NCBI GenBank assembly: GCA_023105745.1
Contig: JALGQZ010000002.1
Coordinates: forward strand, 43,266,997 to 43,330,996
Length of the DNA: 64,000 bases
From: Austropuccinia psidii
Taxonomy: Eukaryota; Basidiomycota; Pucciniomycetes; Pucciniales; Sphaerophragmiaceae
Direction of reading: 5' to 3'
The notes below the pieces were generated by a model that was given only the letters and a program-made list of their open reading frames with translations, searched no databases and was not told the DNA's origin. The stretch's first letter is position 1. Each line of letters starts with the position of its first letter. Below, one piece after another: positions 11,705-21,773 of the stretch. A program made the translations under genes and the position numbers.

Positions 11705-13255
11705 AAATAAAAAAAAAACTTTTAAAATAATTTAATGAATAAATTAGAAAAAATTTTCTTTTATTTAAGTGAAAAATTAATAAAATGTTTTTTTTTTTTT
11801 TTTTTTTTTCTTGAAAGAATTTTTAAAATGGAATTTTTTTTTTTCAATTCAAAATCCCTAAAAATAAAAATAAAAAGAGGGATAAAAATATTATCATTTT
11901 TTATTCTCTTTTTTTTTTTTTTTATATATTTATTCAATTCCAAAGTATAGTAGAATTTAATTTTATACTTAATAAAATAAAAAAAAATAATACTTAGAAA
12001 AGGTATTATTTGTTGAGTTAGATCCAAAAAAAAGAAAAAAAAAAATTAAAAATTGAAACTTTTAGACTTATTTTGTTTTATAGGTAAAATCATTAAGAAT
12101 AAAATTAGGAAAGATTTGAAGAATTTTTATGGTAAGGAGGTTAGTGAAAAAAAAATTAGGTAATTTTTATTTCTGTATCCCTTTCAGAGGATCATACAAG
12201 ATTCTCTTGTTTGGGGGTTTCAATAAGAGAATCAATAGTTCTCATGCCTTGAAGTTTATCTTTTTCCATTGTTTACTTGGTTATAAATATATTGGATTAT
12301 CATAGGCCTTTGAGGATCCCTCTGGTTGAATAATTGGATGTGAATGTTTATAGGAATGAGAAGTCATTAAGAAATCTGAAAAATTTGGAATTTCTCTTTC
12401 TCATTTAATTTTCTGATAGCAGGATGTTCCATAATATTTTAAACGTAATCATGAATGTTTTAAGGATTTTTAGCTTTGAGAGTTCAAGTGATACTATTGG
12501 AATATTTTCTTGAATGAATTTTAAAAGGAAATTTAAATTTTATTTAATTGATTATCATGGAGGAGTTTCTTTTTTTTGGGGGGGAATTTGAGGTCTCAGA
12601 CCTATCAAAACCTATTTAAATTAAATTTAAGGTTATATTGAACCTCAAGGTGAACAAAAAAATTAGCCCTATTCCCTTTAATAATAATGAAAATTCTTTC
12701 AAAAGATATCAAGGGTATTAAATTTACTTCCAGTGAGGTTTAAATCATATTTTATGGAAATAATAAAAAATTGAAAAAAAAGGGGGAGTTTAGATTTTAT
12801 GGAATTAGAAAAGAGAGAGGATTTTGAAAAATAAAAAAAAAAGAGAAATAACTCTAGGAAAAAAAAATGGGTGGAAGATTATGGGTAATTCAAGATGGAA
12901 GGGGAAAAAAGAAATTGATTTTTGATTATTGGTAAAGTAAAAAGAGGTAAAAATTGTTTTTGAAATAAGATTTAATTTAAAAAAAAGGGGTATTTTGGGG
13001 AAAAATAAAGAAAAATGAATCCAAAATATTTTCATAAAATTGGTTTGGAATGGTTTTTTTGAAAAAATAAAGTTTGTTTGAGGGGAAAATATTTTGAAAG
13101 ATTTTTTTTTTCTTTTTTGAGGGGAATGTGAAAAAGTATTTGAAGGAAATGGATGACGGTTCTTTTTGAGATAGTTTTGAAAGGCTTTTTTAATTGAAAA
13201 GGGGTTCATGGAATTACTTAAATGTTTTTAACATTCACCTTACACGCTTTTAACA
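9850..13255 (-). mobile_element. MULE copy C, heavily decayed
   Basis: Two blocks align by eye to MULE copy A in the same order and orientation. About 9850-10215 matches 18420-18735 (the OTU-like segment). About 12120-13255 matches 20545-21590 (transposase N-terminal half and terminal repeat). Differences are mostly C to T and G to A, and the GDGNC motif has become GYRNC. Between the blocks lie poly-A and poly-T runs and little recognisable sequence. The right end (CCTTACACGCTTTTAACA) abuts the left end of copy B at about 13272. No functional protein can be made. Confidence 0.7.
10216..12119. other. AT-rich filler inside MULE copy C
   Basis: Dominated by poly-A and poly-T runs (for example 10770-10799, 10892-10926, 11551-11576, 11665-11700) and an ATTA tetranucleotide run near 11577-11600. 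By position it should correspond to the transposase C-terminal half of the MULE, but I see no convincing alignment. Confidence 0.5.
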
Positions 13256-13794
13256 GAACCATAATAATAATAATAGGGAATTTGTAAACCCATGTAAGTA
13301 AATAGTCCAAAACATGTAAAATATTACATGTTTTTACCATAAATTAGTGAAAAAATGTATTATTTTGGTAAAGAAATTAAGAAATTCCTTGTTCCCTTTT
13401 TAAATTTAAAATAAAAAAAAACATTTAATATGCAAAAAATAGCCAAAAGCCTTCCAAAACAATATTTTTTCCAGAAAAAAAAACTTTTGACCAATTTTTT
13501 TTTCAGTTTTTGTTCCCAAAAACATTGGTTATTTCAAAATATTTCCTCCACTATTTTCATTTATATTTTCCCACCCAAAAAAACACCCCTTTTCCCAAAA
13601 AAAAACTGATTCAATAACCTTTAACCCCTTTTTTTACTCCATCAATAACCCAAATTATCATTTTTACCTTCCTTCTTCAATTATACATGATCTTGAGCTG
13701 ATTTATTTTTAATTTCAATTTTTTATTCCTAATTTTATCCTCCTTTTAAAGGCTCTTTTCTCTTCCCATAAAATTAATTTCATGCATTTTTTCT

Positions 13795-14059
13795 TTATAT
13801 TTATTATTAAAAAAATATCCAACACCCCATCAAAGGTGAACTTAAGACCATTGAGATTATTTGAAATAATATCAGAAATGCTACCAGGGAATAGGAGCAT
13901 GATATTTCCACCTTGAGGTTAAATACAACCCAAAATGAAATTGAAATAGGTTTTGATAGATATGGGACCCAAAATTACCACAAAAACTCCTCCAAAACAG
14001 TCATTTCAAAGAAGCTTGACTATTTTTTTATACTTTGTGCAAGAAAATATTTCAAGATT
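13795..14059 (+). pseudogene. MULE copy B transposase, N-terminal part
   Basis: The frame around 13913-14056 reads LRLNTTQNEIEIGFDRYGTQ and continues to ILCARKYFK. It aligns with copy A's LRSNMTHNQINK...DRSGTPNANK...CPFRLYARKYAK. This is the FAR1/WRKY-like N-terminal zinc-binding region typical of MULE transposases, with its Cys pair altered. Copy B keeps the frame where copy A has lost one base, so it helps to read copy A. The frame stops at the TIR-element insertion after codon ...ARKYFK. Confidence 0.75.
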
Positions 14060-14140
14060 CACCATGAAAAAAAAGCTATACCTACCTGTGGGGGTAGCAG
14101 GTCCAAACCAGCTTCCAACTTGCTTCATACTGGGATCTAA
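14060..14140 (+). repeat. left terminal inverted repeat of the 9.7-kb element
   Basis: Begins CACCATGAAAAAAAAGCTAT and includes GGGGGTAGCAGGTCCAAACC. The reverse complement of 23660-23753 matches over the first 40 or so bases. The match weakens after that. Confidence 0.8.
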
Positions 14141-17100
14141 CTTGCTATTATTATTTGGGAATCTTCCAAGCCTTATTTTCAAGATTCAGAAATACATCAC
14201 ATAAAAGTAATTGAATTATGTAACTTCTGGGAATACAAAAGAATCCTTCATTTCAAAAGCTTCTTTTAGACTAATAATTTTGATATAAAGATGAAGCCAT
14301 TGAGCATGAAATATTGACTTTTTGAATTTATCAAAATAAAAATGACCTTATTTTTTATTACTTATAATATTCCTCCTTTCATTTATTCTTTTATATTCCA
14401 ATTTTTCAATCAGATCACAGTATTTTGAACCTTGAAAGTATATAAATCCAATAAATTTTCATGAAAGACTTCCTCATCATAAACTTCTCCCACTAACAAA
14501 AAAACATCAGTTTTATGTGCTGTCTTTACTTTGTCCCAAATTCATAATTCATCTTGATTTCCAGAAATTAGGAAAAGATTGCAATACATTATTCCCTTCT
14601 TTAACAAACATGAGGAAATTTTGGAAATCTCTTGTGGATATTAAGTTCAAAACAAATATTTCTTAAAAGAATTCCTTGAGTATATTATTCACTTTCTCTT
14701 ATCCCTGATACCCATTGTTTTCTTCAAAAATTGAGAATATTGTTTTATTTTTCCAAAATTTAAGATATACTAACCTTAAAACCTTTTTTGCATGATAGAA
14801 ATAATCTGAGAAATCTTATTGCTTAAGCTTAATTTCTTTCCATCTTAAATAGAATATAATATACCAAAAAGTTCCAAAATAAAATAATTGATAGGAATAT
14901 AACTCGAAATTTCATTTACTTAATACAAAGGATATTATTAAAAAATAATTCATTATATCCTTCCGATTTTGATTAAATTAATGTTAACTGATGTTATTAA
15001 TTTTATTATTTCTTAAAGAGAGAAATAAGTAAGGTTATGGTGATTTTTCAAGATTATCAAATTAACAATTTTACAATTATAATTTTAACTCCTAATATTA
15101 ATAAGAATCTTATTTGGATTGAATTTTTTCACTAAGCCCTTCATAATATCAAAATCAGAAATAAATTTGAAAGGTTGTTTTAGACTTGAATCACAATTGA
15201 GGGATGTCATTATTTAAATCAAAATCAACTTTCATGATATTAATTTTAAATTTTCTCATAATTAATTGTAAAAAGAAAATTATTTCTCTAGATATAAAGT
15301 TTTGAATTAATTTGAAAATAAATTTATGATTTCAATTTCCCTGATAATTACAAATTAAGTGCAATTGTGCAACTTTATGATGAATAATTATCATTTTGGT
15401 TTTACAAAAAATATCTTTCAAGTTGGAATATCACTTTTCAAACATCAATGAACTTGTATATGTATATTGGGATCTAATTGAAAAAAAAACAACAAATTCC
15501 AAAACTTAATAAATAATTATATAAATACAATTTCTCTTATGACTATTTGGAACCAGATCAAGAAATTAATAATAATACTCAAAAATAAATCTTTCATTTA
15601 GGGGTGAGACTAGTATACTTAGTTTCAACCTTTCCCCTCAAATAACTTTATGAAAACTTACTGATTGTCATTTATTTCAGAAGCCTGAAGGTATATCATT
15701 TGGCTATGTGCTATCATCTTAATCTAGTTGTAAATATGATCTATTTAAATGAGATAATTTAATTCTTCAATTTTGAATATTTCTGACATGATATGTATTT
15801 CTTCAACCTGGAATTTTTGAAATCATATTATTCCAATAACTCTTGTCACAGCTCTCTGGAAGGATTAGTAACCTTTAAGTGTGGTTATATGCAGAAAGCT
15901 TGTAACCTATTTTCATCTCTCTTTTGGGAAAAGTCAGAGTATATTAAAAGATACTAAATTTATGATTCATATAGCATAATGAAATTGGTAATAAATAGAA
16001 ACAATAATGCCCCACTTATTTATCACCTCAAAAGGGAAATCGGCCAAGAATGTTTGATTTATCTAGTTCTCTTGGAACTTTTGAATATTCCATTTGAAAG
16101 AAACATTTTTTTCAGAATTTTAAAAGTAAATACATAGATAAGTTTACCTCTCTTCCTCAATTGAATTTTGTTACAAGATTTTTATTTGAAATTTTTCCAT
16201 AATATATGTATTCTGCTTATATATATTCAATACTAGACCTAAAGAATTTCAATAAAAAGTAGTATTATCTTTCTTCAGTGAAAAATTATTGCTATAAATT
16301 CTTCAAAAGATTCAATATGTGAAGCTGAAAATTCCAATCTCTTATTTATATGATTGATCCAGACTATATTAGATTTCCATACAGAAAAAATCCCAATTTG
16401 ATTTCCTATGTAAGAAACTTCTTTATTTGTAAATGGGAAAGAAAATATAAAACAGATTAATGGTAATAGTCTACTAATATTCCTTGTTTGTTTTGATTGA
16501 GAAAAGAGAACCTAAAGGTTACTTAAGTCAATCTTAGAAACAATTCTTTTTTATGAATCCAGGTGGAAGAAATTTTTTCAATTATAATCATTCTACTGCC
16601 TAGTTTGAAATATTTAAACTAAATTTATGTGAAGAATATTTGAATTTCAAGATCTTTCAAACTTGGGGTAAGTAATATTGTCATGAATGTATCTATGTAA
16701 AAGTTTGTAATCTCATTAAAATTTCTTACTTTTATGAAAAAATGATTATGGGATTTTCAGAAATCATATCCGAAGAAAATCAGAGTAACCTTTGAATTTT
16801 TCTTAAGCTTTGTAAAATATACTTGTTAGTGGTCAAAATGTTTGTTTACTAAGAAAAATATTGAAGCTTCCAGAGGTAATCCTATTGAAAAATGGCTCCT
16901 ATATAGCTTTTTTTGATGAATTCTATTTTTGTGTTAGATTTGAGTGAACTTTAAATTCACCTCCATTAAGATTCTACTCAAGCCTTTTTCCAATTGGCTT
17001 GCAACATCTGGGTTTTAGTTAAGTCTAAAACAAATTGGATGTGAAATTATTTCATAATACATTCCTGAGCTTACAGCTTTCTAAGTGAATTTTGGAGGCT

Positions 17101-17311
17101 ATTTGTTCAAACAACTAACCCATAAAATGGGTTGAATTATTTCACAGATATATCCTCTAAAGTCTTATGAATAATTTAAAAAATGGTATTATATTGTGTG
17201 TTCTGACATTTCTAAACATACTTCAATGATGTTAAAATATAAGCACAAAAATCTGAGTCAATTTTGGTGTCAATATTTATTTATTTCAATTTGTTTTATT
17301 TATTATTATTT
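14141..17311. other. left arm of the TIR element; no gene recognised
   Basis: 3.2 kb without an open frame of note on either strand and without obvious similarity to the other repeats of the window. It is not low-complexity, so it is likely a decayed internal region of the element. Confidence 0.5.
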
Positions 17312-17405
17312 AGGATGTTGGTAAACACATGTAATCCCTTACGTGTTTGTACCAATTTATGGCCAAAACATGTAAGTTTATGGTAAAAGCACGTAAGTGA
17401 CCTTA
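17312..17405 (+). repeat. left terminal repeat of MULE copy A
   Basis: Spaced inverted and direct words ACATGTAA, TTACGTGT, ACATGTAAG and CACGTAAG over 94 bp. Related to 13272-13365 and, inverted, to 21555-21612 and 268-370. Confidence 0.65.
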
Positions 17406-17566
17406 TTTTTCAAAAAAATTCCTCAGGATCAGTTTTGAGGTTTTTTTTTTTAATTTTTTTTGCCATATTTCCCTGAAATGGGATGTCAATATCCACAAAT
17501 TTTTTCATATTTTTTTTTTTGGCCAAAATGACAAAATAGCATATTTTTTTAGAAAATTCATTTAAA

Positions 17567-17886
17567 ATATTTCCACTTATGAATTTCCTTCATTTTTTTT
17601 TGAAATGAAGGGTTAAATCTGGAGAATAAAGAACCAGAAGCCCATAATTTGGGGAATTTTATTCGGTGGGACAAGTGAAGGCGCAAAAATCTTTTTTTTT
17701 CAAATGTTTTTTTCCCATCTTTGTAATATTACTATTTTTAAAAAAATTAATATAAAAGCTTCCCACTTATGAATTTCCTTCAATTTTTTTTCAAATGAAG
17801 GGTTAAATTTGGAAAATGAAAAAACAGAAGCCCATGAATTGGGGGAATTTTTTTTGTGGGACAACAAGTGAAGGCACAATGAGTGT
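17567..17886. repeat. direct repeat of about 130 bp, two copies
   Basis: The segment beginning CACTTATGAATTTCCTTCA at about 17574 and running to GGGACAAGTGAAGGCGCAA is repeated at about 17763-17879 with small differences (AAGTGAAGGCACAA). Both copies contain AAATGAAGGGTTAAAT and a cAGAAGCCCAT word. They lie in the non-coding 3' part of MULE copy A. Confidence 0.8.
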
Positions 17887-18207
17887 TTTTTTTGCTTTTT
17901 TGTAATATGACTATTTTCGAGTATAAAAGTGCCACATGTTTGATAAAAAATGAGACTTAGGTGGGAGTTAAGCAATAAATAGGACTGAGGAGGGGGATAA
18001 TTGGCATAAATTGTATATGCAAAAATCAATCAATCTAAATCAACCTCCAAAATAGTTGGTCTTTTCTGACAGGGGGAGGGGGGAGGAAAATTGGAAAAAT
18101 ATAACATCCTGTGTTTATTAAATTTATCATCCCAACCCAGGGCTTGTGGTTGAACATGAAATTCCCAATTCACAGTAATGAGGGGGACTGGATAAACTGT
18201 GGAAATC

Positions 18208-18640
18208 TTATATCCAAATGAACAAAATTAGAACAGCTATCCAAGAAGCAGATGAAAATGGGGGATTACCATTTTGAGGACAGAAATGAGGGAAAAAAGA
18301 AAAATATTGGACTTTGGAATAAAAGAAAACTGGTCTTTGATACTTATTTGAAATTGGATCCCCCATGTCAGGCATGGACATCCACTTTCTTTCTGGATCC
18401 TGGCCAAAATCTTCATACCATTCAATTCTTTCAAAATAAGAGGATACTGAGGGAATTAAAGTTTTCATGGCTTCATAAAGGTCTTGATTCTGTTGAATTT
18501 CTTCAGCCAAGTTACCTCTGACATCAGCCCATTGCTATCAAGTCTTGTAAATTTAGTGGGATAATGTTCTATAGCCACAGTTTCCATCACCCTGGACGTT
18601 GATGGCCTTGAAGGCATATTTCAATATAAACTTGGGCAAG
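18208..18640 (-). pseudogene. OTU-like cysteine protease segment of MULE copy A
   Basis: On the minus strand a frame reads INVQGDGNCGYRT at about 18570-18600. This is the OTU-family motif with catalytic Asp and Cys (GDGNC at 18577-18591). After an interruption it continues as LAEEIQQNQDLYEAMKTL, SSYFERIEWYEDFGQDPE and KWMSMPDMGDPISNKYQRP. A third frame downstream reads SNFVHLDIRF near 18205, placed where the catalytic His is expected. OTU domains are cysteine deubiquitinases. Here the segment follows the transposase on the same strand and is broken by at least two frameshifts. Decayed copy C carries the same segment at 9850-10215, so it is a standing part of this MULE family. Whether it was fused to the transposase or separately spliced is not resolved. 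Confidence 0.7.
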
Positions 18641-19166
18641 TCTTCTGAGCCAGGTATTTGATAAAGTAAGGTCAAAATATGAATAAATATCAAAATAAAC
18701 AAGAGAAATATACATTAAAAAGGATCAGAAACTCAAAAAAAGCTTGGAGAATTCATCACTTGTGTGATAATTGCTTTGACAATGCTCACAGGTCAAGTAA
18801 ATTGCATCATATATCTTCAAACTGGTGGCAGGCTTGTGTGATTTTGCTTCCAAATGCCGATCTTCTAGACCTATTAAGGGTTACTTCTGATTTATTTAAT
18901 TCAGTTTCTGAGGGTAGTGAATCTGATGAACTGATTGATTTTGATAATGAGGCCTCAGAATCTTCAGAATTTCAAGATGGGTCCACTTCCATGATTTGGA
19001 AGGGGAAATTTGACTGTGATATTGATGTTGTTGTACTGGTCACTTTTGATGGGGGTCTTCCTCTTCTCTTGGATTGACTTTCAATGATTTCAAATATTGA
19101 TGGTTCTCTTTTGTTTTTATTTTTATTTTTATTCTTGGCTTCTTGAGGTCTTCCACGGATATTCTT
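18641..19166 (-). pseudogene. Ser-rich AT-hook-like linker of MULE copy A
   Basis: Reading through a TGA after DDDKYYEDPLE (19167-19169) the same frame gives KNIRGRPQEAKNKN, then KREPSIFEIIESQ, KRRGRPPSKV and a Ser/Asp-rich tail. RGRPQ and RRGRPPS resemble AT-hooks, which bind the minor groove of AT-rich DNA. The TGA probably replaces an Arg codon (CGA to TGA). A further stop follows at EVDPS. Copy B carries the equivalent segment at about 25020-25170 (YYEDPI, then EIIDNQPKRRERYQSKV), also with stops. Confidence 0.6.
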
Positions 19167-21149
19167 TCATTCTAGTGGGTCTTCATAATATTTATCATCA
19201 TCCTCTTGACTCTTGGGGAATTGATCAAATGGGACTTTTCCAGTAAAAACATCTTGAAAATGTTGAAGAATTGGGGTGATTTCTGCCATTGGTCTTTGAA
19301 AAAGGTCTTCCCCAATACCTTCAAATATTTTCTTGGCTTCATTAATTATTTCTTTTTCAACCCTTTGATCATCACCTTGAAAACCATTCTGAGAAGAATA
19401 TGACAAAGAAAATCAGTTAATAAGGAAAAAATTAAGAATTTGAAGTTAAAAAACCCTCACAGGGAAATTAAAATGTCATTGAGGATGCAAGTCTGATATC
19501 TCAAGCCTTTGGCACTTGGAAAATGCCTTTTGAGTTTTATGCTTGCAAGGAATGCCTTGATAATTGTTGTATTTGTTGGTGAATTTTTCATTGGGAGGAA
19601 ATTTGGTTTTGAAATTTTCAAAGGCCATCTGAAAAGCATAATGAGACAGCTTGCCATTGAGAGCACAGATGTGGGGAGGAAAATTATTGACATGGACAAT
19701 TATTTCTTTGGAGATTCTGTTGATGATATAAATAAACTGTTTTCTGAATGCCATGTGGAGAGCCCTAACTACCTCCAGGAGAGTACCAGTGGACTTTTGG
19801 AGCCAAAGTTTAACCAAGGCATGGGCACCTTCAACGATGGAAGTGGAGCCCACACCCAGGTGGCAATGGTGGTTGGCCCAGGCTGGCACATAATACTCCT
19901 TTAGAGGAAACAAGGTATTTTCAAAATATTGCAAGACTTCAGGATTTTTGACTTGCTTTTGAAGCTTCTTCCAGTTGCCTTTGAAAGACTTTTCAGTGGA
20001 TGAATGCATAACCTGAGAAATGAATCCCCAAGTAATTAACAAAAACAATAATAAGAAAAAAAGTGAAATGAAGTGAAATAAAGTGAAATAAAGTAAAATA
20101 AAGTGAAATAAAGTGAAAAAAAGTAAAAGATAAAAGTATATTACTTGATTCCAAAGGCCCATAAAATTTTCAAAATCAGTGACATGACCAACTTGCTTCA
20201 TGAAATGAGCAGATACATCTTTATTGATGTGCCAAATGCATAACATGACTTTGGAGTCTGGGAAGAGCTTCTTAAGAGAGTTTTTCAAGGCCAGATCCCT
20301 GTCAATAACAATTAATGGAAGGAGAACAAGATTGGTGCTGTTGAAGACCTTTTCTATGTATTGATTAAATTTCCAAGTATATGAGGGTTCAGTTTCATTC
20401 TTAATAAAACAAAAAGCACCAGAAAAGCTCATATTGGTTGAGCTGAATCCAACAATATGAAAAAGGGGAATTTTGTACTTATTGGTTTTATAAGTACAAT
20501 CCATAAGAATGAAATGAGGAAAGCCATGAAGGAGTCTTATGGAAAGGGGGTGAGTAAAAAAACAAGGAGGTAATGTGTCCCTCATCATCCCTTGCAGAGG
20601 ACCAAACAAGGTTTTCTTCTTTGAGAGTGTCAATAAGAGCATCAATGGGCCTTCTGCCTTTCAGTTTGTCTTTCTTGATTTTCTTGACTTGGTTGTAAAT
20701 GCCTTGAAGGATTACAGGCCTGTCAGACTCCCTCTGGCTGCATAATTGGGCCTGAATTTTCCTTGGAAGAAGCAGTGATTCAGAAATTTGAGAAATTTGG
20801 GATGTATTTTGCTCATTGAATTTCCTGAAATCAGGATGTGCCATGATATTTTCAGTGACATCATGGCTATGTTCCGGATTTTTGACTTCAAGAGTCCAAG
20901 TGGTACTCTTGGCATATTTTCTGGCATAAAGTCTAAAAGGACAGTCAAGCTTTCTTAAAGTGACTGTTTTGGAGGGGTTTTTGTTGGCATTTGGGGTCCC
21001 AGACCTGTCACAACCTTATTAATTTGGTTGTGGGTCATATTGGACCTCAAGGTGGACACATCATACCCCTGAGCCCTGGAAACATTATGCACATGCTGCC
21101 AAAGAAGCTCAAGGGTCTGAAATTCACCTTCAGTGGGGGGTTGAAGCAT
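19167..21149 (-). pseudogene. MULE (Mutator-like) transposase, copy A, disrupted
   Basis: N-terminus from about 21149 (MLQPPTEGEFQTLELLW), FAR1-like zinc-binding part (RKLDCPFRLYARKYAK, PEHSHDVTENIM), then SQRESDRPVILQ and the DDE core: MDCTYKTNKYKIPLFHIVG (first Asp 20499-20501), VIDRDLALKNSLKKLFPDS (second Asp 20301-20303), CIWHINKDV, and a SWIM-type GIPCKH near 19545. Introns inferred: 20013-20144 (132 nt, read-through in frame) and 19389-19460. Disruptions: a one-base loss near 21024 (copy B keeps frame there), a frame change at a T7 run (A7 at 20556-20562 on plus), and TGA at 19476-19478 replacing Trp in DLHPQ-HFNFP. The protein cuts and pastes the MULE. In its present form it looks inactive, though only a few lesions separate it from an open frame. 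Confidence 0.85.
20056..20132. repeat. 10-bp minisatellite inside the transposase intron
   Basis: About seven copies of AAAGTGAAAT with small changes (AAAGTAAAAT, AAAGTGAAAA). It lies in the 132-nt intron 20013-20144 and accounts for over half of its length. Confidence 0.85.
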
Positions 21150-21681
21150 TTGTGAGTGAAAAAGATGTATAAATTTGAAAAAAGGGGGGATTTGGGGATT
21201 TGGAATTGGGTAAGAACCTTTTGAAAGCTGAAAAAGCAGTGAAAAAAGGTATGAAAAATCAAAAGAAGTGGTTTAAATGTGGGATTAATGGATGAGGTAA
21301 GGTAAAAAAATGGAAATTTAGAGGCTTGAAAGCAGTTTGTTGTGGTGGAAAATGCAGTCTTTGGGGGAAAAAAAGAAAGAAAAGTGTGAAAAGCTTTGAA
21401 AAATTTCTTTGGTAATGCTGGTTTTCAAAAATGAATTGTTTAGGGTGGGGGGCTGGGCAAAAAAATCTGAGACAATTGGGAGTTAGAGGGGTTTTGGGAA
21501 TTTTTTGGCCCAATACAAGCATGGTTGTGTTTCATTTTTAATAAAGAATGGGCCGAGGGCACCCCTTACGTGTTTTTAACAATTTGCTTATGTGTTTTTA
21601 CCAATACCCTTTATTTATTTTGATTTACTTTTATTTATTTTTATTTATTTTTGTTTATTTGTATTTATTTTTATTTTTTTA

Positions 21682-21773
21682 GTGGGGTGCAAATACTCAA
21701 AATCAGTGTAGAAACACTGACCAAATAAAACTTTAAATCTGTGTCTGCACTGATTTGGAGTGTTTGCACCCAC
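21682..21773. mobile_element. 92-bp MITE-like foldback element
   Basis: The left arm GTGGGGTGCAAATACTCAAA and the right arm (reverse complement) GTGGGTGCAAACACTCCAAA continue together to ATCAGTG, forming 26-27 bp terminal inverted repeats around about 40 bp. A second inner hairpin (CAGTG...CACTG) is also visible. It lies just outside the right end of MULE copy A, in the right arm of the TIR element. No clear target duplication. Confidence 0.65.

Larger units (their letters stand above)
17312..21612 (-). mobile_element. MULE copy A, best preserved
   Basis: Ends carry related terminal sequences: the left end AGGATGTTGGTAAACACATG and the right end (minus strand) AAGGGTATTGGTAAAAACAC, each followed by further CACGTAAG / ACATGTAAG words within about 100 bp. 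It encodes on the minus strand a transposase, an AT-hook-like linker and an OTU-like segment. Flanks are ATTTATT-like low-complexity sequence, so the 9-bp target duplication expected for MULEs cannot be fixed. It lies within the 14060-23753 element and is less mutated than copies B and C. Confidence 0.8.

Noticed and set aside
11735..12027. Overlapping Lys/Phe/Ile-rich frames on both strands
   Set aside because: Translations of poly-A/poly-T tracts. No coding signal.
12805..13209. 134-codon minus-strand frame rich in Phe/Lys/Pro
   Set aside because: Falls in the untranslated terminal part of decayed MULE copy C.
14090..14125. B-box-like GGTCCAAACC suggesting a tRNA-derived SINE
   Set aside because: The segment is better explained as the inverted end of the 9.7-kb element, since the same sequence occurs inverted at the other end. 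No A box at proper spacing.
18679..19077. 132-codon plus-strand frame
   Set aside because: It is the antisense of the MULE linker (AT-hook and Ser-rich segment), which is supported by the equivalent minus-strand frame and by copy B.
19509..19904. 131-codon plus-strand frame
   Set aside because: Antisense of the MULE transposase core and C-terminus.
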